Of a stretch of 35,339 nt of DNA, positions 29,325-35,339 are shown piece by piece (the stretch's first letter is position 1; each line of letters begins with the position of its first letter). This DNA comes from Alphaproteobacteria bacterium (GTDB taxonomy: Bacteria > Pseudomonadota > Alphaproteobacteria > RS24). The stretch lies in the NCBI GenBank assembly GCA_022428185.1, contig JAKMCZ010000201.1, positions 1 through 35,339 on the forward strand. Reading direction: 5' to 3'. The notes below the pieces were generated by a model, which saw only the letters and a list, made by a program, of their open reading frames with translations, was not told where the DNA came from and did no database searches. Both the position numbers and the translations under genes were made by a program.

Positions 29325-32051
29325 ATGTCTTCAAGTGCCAAAAAACCTGACCCAACTGAAAGCGGGGTTGATAAAACAGACGCGCATCAGCCGACGCCGA
29401 TGATGGCGCAGTTTTTGGCGATTAAAGAAAACCATCAAGACGCGCTGCTGTTTTATCGCATGGGCGATTTTTACGAATTATTCTTCGACGATGCGATGGC
29501 GGCGGCGGCAGCCTTGGATATTACCCTGACCCATCGCGGCAAGCATTTGGGCCAAGCCGTGCCAATGTGCGGGGTGCCGTATCATGCCAGCGAAGCCTAT
29601 TTGCAACGCTTGATTAAAGCCGGATTTCGCGTTGCCATTTGTGAGCAAACCGAAGCGCCGAGCGAAGCCAAGAAAAGGGGCGCGAAAGCGGTGGTGCGCC
29701 GCGATGTGGTGCGCTTGGTCACGGCGGGAACGCTTAATGAAGACAGTCTGTTGGATGCCAAAAGCCATAATTTCATCGCGGCTTTGGCCTCTCTGGGCAA
29801 AGCGCCGAAAGCCGATTGGGCGCTGGCTTGGGCGGATATGTCAACCGGAGGGTTTTTTGCTGCCAAAACCGATGCGCAGGGCTTGCCCGCTTTGCTGGCG
29901 CGTTTGGCACCGCGCGAAATTATTATTCCCGATGCGGCAAGCGATAGCATTGGCAGGGCGCTTGACGATATGATGGCGGCTGCGGGCACCGCCCCGATGG
30001 TGTCGCCGGTCGCTGATTTGGCCTCGAAAATGGCGGCCACCAAAATCGCCGACCAATTCGGCATGGCCTGTCACGACGCGCTGGCCGGGGAAGGCGCGGC
30101 GGTCAATTTGGCCTGCGCGCATATTCTCGCCTATTTTGAGGCGACCCAATATGACACGCAAGTGACCTTGAGCGCGCCGCGCGCTGAAGCCGACAGCCAG
30201 ATTATGGCGCTTGATGCAGCGACGCGCGCCAATCTGGAATTGAACCGCACATTGTCAGGCGACCGCACGGGCAGTTTATTGAGCGTCATTGATGAGACGA
30301 TTACCGCCGCCGGTGGACGCGCATTGGCGCTGCGCCTCAATGCGCCGCTTACCGCGCGGGCTGCTATTGAGGCGCGCCATGATGCCATTGCCGCATTATT
30401 GACTGCATCTGATATCGCGGACGATGTTCGTGCCGTGTTAAAATCAGCCCCCGATATGGCGCGGGCGCTCAATCGCTTGGCGATGCAGCGCGGCGGGCCG
30501 CGTGATTTGCAAGCGTTGGCGCAAGGGCTGGAAGCGGCGGGCGGCGTGGCTGCGCGGCTGCTCGATATGGGCGATGCGCCGTGCGGCGAATTACGCGGGC
30601 AAATCGATTGTCTGGCGCGCGAGGGCGCGGCATTGGGCGATTTGCGCACGCAATTAATGGCGGCGCTCGACGACAATGTGCCGCTTTTGGCGCGCGATGG
30701 CGGCTTTATCCGCGCGGGGTTTCATTCAGGCCTAGATGAGGCGCGCCGCTTGCGCGATGAAAGTCGCCGTATTATCGCCGCTTTGCAAAACCGCTATGCG
30801 ACAGAGACCGGCATTAAAGCGCTGAAGATCAAACATAATGGTGTGTTGGGCTATCATATTGATGTGCCCGCCGCGCATGGTGACACGCTGATGCAGCCGC
30901 CGCATGATGCGGTGTTTATTCATCGCCAGACTTTAGCCAGCTCGGTGCGGTTTTCGTCGGCCGAATTGGCTGAGCTGGCCGGTGATATTTCGCGCTCGGC
31001 TGAAACCGCATTGGCGCTTGAATTGCAATGTTTCGATGAATTGACGCAAGCAATATTGGCGGCACGCGGAGCGCTTGACGCGATGGCTGAGGCGTTGGCG
31101 ATTATCGATGTCGCCGCCGCTTTGGCCGATAAGGCGCGACAAGAAAACTGGGTGCGCCCGACGCTGCATGATGATTGTCGGTTTATGATTGAAGGTGGCC
31201 GCCATCCGGTCGTCGAAGCGGCGTTGAAACAGACCGATAATGCACCGTTTATCGCCAATCCGTGCGCGCTCGATGCGAGCGCCGCCTTAGGGCCGCGCAT
31301 GAGCTTGATCACCGGGCCCAATATGGCGGGTAAATCAACCTTTTTGCGGCAGAATGCCTTGCTCGCTATTATCGCGCAAATGGGCAGTTTTGTGCCCGCC
31401 ACCAAAGCTGATATCGGCATTGTTGACCGCGTCTATTCGAGGGTCGGTGCGGCAGATGATTTGGCTCGTGGGCGCTCGACTTTTATGGTTGAAATGGTCG
31501 AAACGGCAGCGATTTTGACCGGCGCAGGGCCGCGCGCATTGGTGATTTTGGACGAGATAGGTCGCGGCACGGCAACCTTTGACGGCTTGTCGCTGGCCTG
31601 GGCGACGGTTGAATATTTGCACGAGACGCTTGGCTGCCGCACTTTATTTGCCACCCATTATCACGAATTGACGGCGCTGGCGGGGCGGCTTGACGGGCTG
31701 GCTAATGCGTCGATGAAAGTGCGCGAACATGAAGGGCAGTTAATATTTTTACACGAAGTCGGTAGCGGTGCGGCTGACCGTTCTTACGGAATTCATGTTG
31801 CCGAATTGGCCGGCTTGCCGCCGTCGGTCACGGCGCGGGCGCGCCAAGTGCTGGCTCAATTGGAAGAAAACAATGCCGCGCAAGGCCCCGACATGATAGA
31901 CGCGCTGCCACTATTTGAGGCGCGCGCGCCCGAGGCGGCGCAAAGCGATGGGCTGCGCGATGCGTTGGCCGAGATTGACCCTGACCGCTTAAGCCCACGC
32001 GAGGCGCTGGACTGGCTTTATCAATTGCAGCTTCTGGCCGATAAGGACTGA
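29325..32051 (+). CDS. mutS: DNA mismatch repair protein MutS
   Basis: MutS recognises mismatches and recruits MutL. The 908-residue protein shows the mismatch-contacting Phe-x-Glu in MGDFYELFF (F49, E51), the connector and lever domains, the clamp region, and the C-terminal ATPase: Walker A GPNMAGKST at about 663-671, DDLARGRSTFMVEM, Walker B LVILDEIGRGTATFDG (Ala replaces the common Ser of STFDG) and ATHYHELT. The N-terminus has a variable 23-residue head before TPMMAQFLAIK. The C-terminal tail DPDRLSPREALDWLYQL resembles the MutS tetramerisation tail. In this class mutS is usually followed by glnD and murJ, as here. Confidence 0.98.
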   Translation: MSSSAKKPDPTESGVDKTDAHQPTPMMAQFLAIKENHQDALLFYRMGDFYELFFDDAMAAAAALDITLTHRGKHLGQAVPMCGVPYHASEAYLQRLIKAGFRVAICEQTEAPSEAKKRGAKAVVRRDVVRLVTAGTLNEDSLLDAKSHNFIAALASLGKAPKADWALAWADMSTGGFFAAKTDAQGLPALLARLAPREIIIPDAASDSIGRALDDMMAAAGTAPMVSPVADLASKMAATKIADQFGMACHDALAGEGAAVNLACAHILAYFEATQYDTQVTLSAPRAEADSQIMALDAATRANLELNRTLSGDRTGSLLSVIDETITAAGGRALALRLNAPLTARAAIEARHDAIAALLTASDIADDVRAVLKSAPDMARALNRLAMQRGGPRDLQALAQGLEAAGGVAARLLDMGDAPCGELRGQIDCLAREGAALGDLRTQLMAALDDNVPLLARDGGFIRAGFHSGLDEARRLRDESRRIIAALQNRYATETGIKALKIKHNGVLGYHIDVPAAHGDTLMQPPHDAVFIHRQTLASSVRFSSAELAELAGDISRSAETALALELQCFDELTQAILAARGALDAMAEALAIIDVAAALADKARQENWVRPTLHDDCRFMIEGGRHPVVEAALKQTDNAPFIANPCALDASAALGPRMSLITGPNMAGKSTFLRQNALLAIIAQMGSFVPATKADIGIVDRVYSRVGAADDLARGRSTFMVEMVETAAILTGAGPRALVILDEIGRGTATFDGLSLAWATVEYLHETLGCRTLFATHYHELTALAGRLDGLANASMKVREHEGQLIFLHEVGSGAADRSYGIHVAELAGLPPSVTARARQVLAQLEENNAAQGPDMIDALPLFEARAPEAAQSDGLRDALAEIDPDRLSPREALDWLYQLQLLADKD

Positions 32052-32113
32052 ACTTCTCAGGCCCTGTTTTAGACGCCATGTTTGGTAAGCCATGTTTTAG
32101 CCGAAATTCGTGC

Positions 32114-32119
32114 TATATG
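32114..32119 (+). promoter_or_regulatory. Possible extended -10 element before glnD
   Basis: TGCTATATG at 32111-32119 reads as an extended -10 (TG-N-TATATG) in the 104-base gap between mutS and glnD, 36 bases before the glnD ATG. No -35 box is visible at the usual distance, which extended -10 promoters can lack. Confidence 0.27.
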
Positions 32120-32155
32120 AGGACTATTGGTTGAGCTTTTGAAAGGGCAGCCTTT

Positions 32156-35041
32156 ATGGCAACAAAACCGGCATTGAAACAGGCAGATAAATCAATCGAC
32201 AAACCGGCACCGCTTAGTGAGCCGCCGATTATTGAGCCATTGGCCGACAAGCTGGCCGATTTGGCGCGCGCCCATCAAGGCGATGATAAAAACCTGCGCG
32301 CCGCCGTGCTTGAAACGTTGCGCGCCCAACTGGCCCATGATCGCGCTGCGGCCAAGCATGGGTTGGAAAGCGGCAAGTTGAAAGGCGCGAAATGCGCCGA
32401 AACCCTGTCGGCTCAAATGGACGCCATGTTGCGCACTTTGGCCGATTTCGTCAGCGCTCATGTGTTGTATATTGCCAATCCGACCGACGCCGAAAAAGTA
32501 ACCATGGTTGCGGTGGGCGGCTATGGGCGCGGGCGTTTGGCACCCCATTCAGATATCGATTTACTGTTTTTATTGCCCTATAAGCGCACTGCGACCAGCG
32601 AGAGCTTTGTCGAATATATTCTTTATATGTTGTGGGATTTGGGGCTGAAAGTCGGCCATGCGACGCGCTCAGTGGCCGATTGTGTGGCGCAAGCCAAAGC
32701 CGATATGACGGTGCGCACGGCGATGCTGGAAAGCCGCATTTTATGGGGTGGCACCCCGCTTTATGACAGCTATCGAGAGGCGTTTCAAAACAAGGTGATG
32801 CGGGGCACGGCACGACAATTTGTGACTGCCAAGCTGGCTGAGCGCGATGAGCGCCACGAAAAGGCCGGACGCTCGCGCTATTTGGTCGAGCCCAATTTGA
32901 AAGAGAGCAAGGGCGGGTTGCGCGATTTGAACACGCTGTTTTGGATTGCGCGCTATAGCTATCAGGTCGACGCGCTCGATGATTTGGTCGATTTGGGTGT
33001 GCTGACGGCTGATGAATTGCGCTTGTTTAGGAAATGCGATGACTTTCTCTGGCATGTGCGCTGCCATTTGCACTTTCTGACCGACCTTGCCCAAGAGAGG
33101 CTGAGCTTTGATGTGCAAAAGCCGCTTGCCGCGTTTTTCTATCCCAGCAATGACGGTGGCGATAAGCTCGCCAAAAGCGCCGGTATGAAGCCGGTTGAAA
33201 AATTTATGCGCCGCTATTTTTTGGTGGCTAAAAATGTCGGTGATTTGACCGCTATTTTTTGTGCCTCGTTGGAAGCTTCGCAGAAAAAGCCGCGCGCCGT
33301 GGCGCGGCTGCCGGCGCTGTTTCAGCGGCAAAAGCAGGTTGACGGGTTCACGATTGGTGTCAGCCGCTTGCAAATGGCGCGCCGCGACGTGTTTGAACGC
33401 AATCCGGTCAATCTCATTCGCGTCTTTCATTTAGCCGATAGCACCGGTCTCGATATCCACCCCGACACATTGCGTGCCATTACCCAGCACACGCATCTTA
33501 TCAATGCCGCCTTGCGCAGCGATGATGAGGCGAATAAATTATTCCTCGACCTTTTGACCTCAAAGCGCGACCCCGAACGGATTTTGCGACGCATGAATGA
33601 GGCAGGTGTTTTGGGTCGCTTCATTCCTGATTTCGGCCGCATTGTCGCCTTGATGCAATTCAACATGTATCACCATTACACGGCAGACGAACATTTGCTG
33701 CGCGCTTTGGGTTTGCTTCGCGAAGTTGAAAGCGGGGCGGTCGCCGAGGCCCATCCGCTGGCAACTGATTTGCTGAATAATGGCGCGATAAATCGGCGGG
33801 TGATTTATCTCGCCACCTTGCTGCACGATATCGCCAAAGGTCGCCCCGAAGACCATTCAGTGGCCGGCGCGCGCATTGCCCGCAAGCTGGGCCCGCGCCT
33901 CGGCTTCTCAAAAGCCGAAACGGCACTGACCGAATGGTTGGTGCAAGAACATTTGGTGATGAGTGATGTCGCCCAAAGGCGCGATTTGACCGACCCGCGC
34001 ACGGTCGAAGATTTTGCCAAGACCGTACAAAGCATGGAGCGCCTCAATCATTTATTTGTCCTTACCGAAATTGACATTAAGGCGGTCGGCCCGGGCGTAT
34101 TTAATGGCTGGAAGGCGCAGTTGTTAAGAGAGCTTTACGCTGAGACGGCCTCGCGCTTCAACGCCGGAACCGCTTTGGCGGTGCGCGGCGAGCGGCTGGA
34201 TGGCGCCAAAATAACATTTGCCGAAACGCTGGATCAGGCATGGAGTGCGGGTAAAATAAACACTTATATGGACCGCCATTCAGACGCTTACTGGTCAAGC
34301 TTTCCGGTCGATGCGCAAATGCGTCACGCCAAAATGATTGGCGATATGGAAGCTGATAAAAGCGCCATGGCGCTGGAAGTGCACGCCGATATGCTTCGCG
34401 ATTGCTCGGAAATCACCATTATTTGCCAAGACCATGCGGGCGTGTTTGCGCGGCTGGCGGGAGCCTGTGCGCTGGCTGGTTTGACGATTTTGGACGCGCG
34501 CATCACCACCACGCGCGACGGCTTGGCAATTGATGCGTTGCATGTCTCCGACCCTGACCGCCAGGGGCCTTTGTCCGATGAAAAAGCGACGCGCCTTTTG
34601 GCGACCATGCGCGATGTTTTATCAGGCGACATTATTGTGCCTGATAAACTGGACGCGACGATGCGGCGTGCCTCGATTGAGGCTTTTGATTTAACCCCGC
34701 AAGTGCGGATTTCAAATGCACTGGCGGCTAATGCGACGGTTGTTGAAATAAGCGGGCTTGACCGTCATGGCTTGCTATATGCGCTATTGCGCGCGCTATT
34801 GGTGCTTAATCTGTCGGTCTCGGCAGCGCGTATTGCCACTTTTGGTGAGCGCGTGGTCGATGTGTTCCACGTCACCGATTTGGCTGGCGCGCAATTGACC
34901 GAAGCGGCGCGGCGCAAAAAATTAAGCGCCACATTGCGCCGTGTTATCCAAAATCCGGTCAAGGCAGCGCAGCCGAAAAAACCGTCACGCGGGCGCAAAA
35001 CGCAAAAGGCGAGCAAGACAAACAAAAGCAAGGCGGCCTGA
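32156..35041 (+). CDS. glnD: Bifunctional PII uridylyltransferase / uridylyl-removing enzyme
   Basis: GlnD senses glutamine and adds or removes UMP on PII proteins, controlling nitrogen assimilation. The 961-residue protein has the nucleotidyltransferase motif GGYGRGRLAPHSDIDLLF (residues 121-138; metal-binding D133 and D135), the GlnD helical domain with LVEPNLKESKGGLRDLNTL, an HD hydrolase domain (HHYTADEH and LLHDIAKGRPEDHS, HD near 557), and two ACT domains starting near 750 and 860 for glutamine sensing. The final 30 residues are very Lys-rich (QPKKPSRGRKTQKAS...). The ATG follows AAAGGG by ten bases. murJ starts one base after its TGA. Confidence 0.98.
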   Translation: MATKPALKQADKSIDKPAPLSEPPIIEPLADKLADLARAHQGDDKNLRAAVLETLRAQLAHDRAAAKHGLESGKLKGAKCAETLSAQMDAMLRTLADFVSAHVLYIANPTDAEKVTMVAVGGYGRGRLAPHSDIDLLFLLPYKRTATSESFVEYILYMLWDLGLKVGHATRSVADCVAQAKADMTVRTAMLESRILWGGTPLYDSYREAFQNKVMRGTARQFVTAKLAERDERHEKAGRSRYLVEPNLKESKGGLRDLNTLFWIARYSYQVDALDDLVDLGVLTADELRLFRKCDDFLWHVRCHLHFLTDLAQERLSFDVQKPLAAFFYPSNDGGDKLAKSAGMKPVEKFMRRYFLVAKNVGDLTAIFCASLEASQKKPRAVARLPALFQRQKQVDGFTIGVSRLQMARRDVFERNPVNLIRVFHLADSTGLDIHPDTLRAITQHTHLINAALRSDDEANKLFLDLLTSKRDPERILRRMNEAGVLGRFIPDFGRIVALMQFNMYHHYTADEHLLRALGLLREVESGAVAEAHPLATDLLNNGAINRRVIYLATLLHDIAKGRPEDHSVAGARIARKLGPRLGFSKAETALTEWLVQEHLVMSDVAQRRDLTDPRTVEDFAKTVQSMERLNHLFVLTEIDIKAVGPGVFNGWKAQLLRELYAETASRFNAGTALAVRGERLDGAKITFAETLDQAWSAGKINTYMDRHSDAYWSSFPVDAQMRHAKMIGDMEADKSAMALEVHADMLRDCSEITIICQDHAGVFARLAGACALAGLTILDARITTTRDGLAIDALHVSDPDRQGPLSDEKATRLLATMRDVLSGDIIVPDKLDATMRRASIEAFDLTPQVRISNALAANATVVEISGLDRHGLLYALLRALLVLNLSVSAARIATFGERVVDVFHVTDLAGAQLTEAARRKKLSATLRRVIQNPVKAAQPKKPSRGRKTQKASKTNKSKAA

Positions 35042-35042
35042 C

Positions 35043-35339
35043 ATGGCTGCTTCGAAAAACGGCGCGCCAAAAGATGCCGCGCCGACAGCCGGATTATTGC
35101 CCAACGCAGCATTGGTCGGCGCAGCGACACTGGCAAGTCGCATCACCGGTTTTGTGCGCGATATTTTTCTGGCCGCTTTGATGGGGGCGGGCCCCTTGGC
35201 GGAAATTTTCGTCATTGCTTTCCGCTTGCCCAATTTGTTTCGCCGATTATTTGCCGAAGGCGCGTTTAACGCAGCTTTTGTGCCGTTGTTTTCGCAGCGC
35301 TTATCGCAACAAGGTCAACCCGCCGCGTTAGCCTTAGCC
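35043..35339 (+). CDS. murJ: Lipid II flippase MurJ, N-terminal part (partial)
   Basis: MurJ moves lipid II across the cytoplasmic membrane for peptidoglycan synthesis. Only the first 99 codons lie in the window; the frame stays open to the last base. After a short Ala-rich head the sequence shows AALVGAATLASRITGFVRDIFLAALMGAG, then VIAFRLPNLFRRLFAEGAFNAAFVPLFS, which is the MurJ/MviN signature (RxxGFxRD ... FRLPNLxRRLxAEGAFxxAFVP). The ATG lies one base after the glnD stop, so the two are likely cotranslated. Confidence 0.96.
   Translation, partial: MAASKNGAPKDAAPTAGLLPNAALVGAATLASRITGFVRDIFLAALMGAGPLAEIFVIAFRLPNLFRRLFAEGAFNAAFVPLFSQRLSQQGQPAALALA

Noticed and set aside
32066..32099. CCATGTTT direct repeat in the mutS-glnD gap
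   Set aside because: Two eight-base copies only, with no promoter or regulator context.
1..35339. Mobile elements, CRISPR arrays, tRNA or rRNA genes, toxin-antitoxin or defence islands
   Set aside because: I looked for terminal repeats, transposase or integrase motifs, regularly spaced repeats and tRNA signatures and saw none; every block is housekeeping DNA.

Overview
This window is a dense, gene-packed stretch of an alphaproteobacterial chromosome. The evidence is gene order typical of Alphaproteobacteria: maf-aroE-coaE-dnaQ facing secB-fxsA, then a Tim44-like gene and an Smr gene; hisB-hisH-hisA-hisF-hisE-coaA; hrcA-grpE divergent from rph-rdgB-hemW; a LppC-type lipoprotein divergent from rsmI-yraN-gshB; and mutS-glnD-murJ. 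Heat-shock promoters of the alphaproteobacterial RpoH type support this. I cannot place it below class. It is core housekeeping DNA: I see no phage, insertion sequence, CRISPR array, tRNA, rRNA or plasmid function, and no gene-free stretch above 300 bases.

Layout. 1-2457 (+): tail of maf, then aroE, coaE and dnaQ. 2450-3539 (-): fxsA then secB. 3643-5030 (+): a Tim44-domain membrane protein and an Smr nuclease-domain protein. 5096-9292 (+): hisB, hisH, hisA, hisF, hisE and coaA. 9294-10963 (-): nth and a PfkB-family sugar or nucleoside kinase. 11111-11623 (+): a DUF2244 membrane protein. 11628-18162 (-): hrcA, grpE, dnaK, dnaJ, dapB and gpmA, a chaperone block running into lysine/cell-wall and glycolytic genes. 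18272-20774 (+): rph, rdgB and hemW, overlapping head to tail. 20752-22416 (-): LpoA/LppC-like lipoprotein. 22627-24952 (+): rsmI, yraN and gshB. 24949-25209 (-): an unrecognised 86-residue protein. 25334-26839 (+): comM, interrupted by an in-frame TAG. 26881-29151 (-): malic enzyme with a phosphotransacetylase-like domain. 29325-35339 (+): mutS, glnD and the start of murJ.

The genes serve amino-acid synthesis (aroE, his genes, dapB), coenzyme A synthesis (coaE and coaA), protein folding and export (grpE, dnaK, dnaJ, secB), DNA replication and repair (dnaQ, nth, mutS, rdgB), RNA maturation (rph, rsmI), cell-wall assembly (LppC, murJ, dapB) and nitrogen signalling (glnD). I found no convincing new multi-gene system. 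The points most worth a second look are the amber codon in comM, a pair of matching RpoH-type promoters in front of grpE and dnaK, the unrecognised small gene beside comM, the absence of mltA between the Tim44 and Smr genes, and short in-frame hexamer repeats in linkers of several otherwise conserved proteins.
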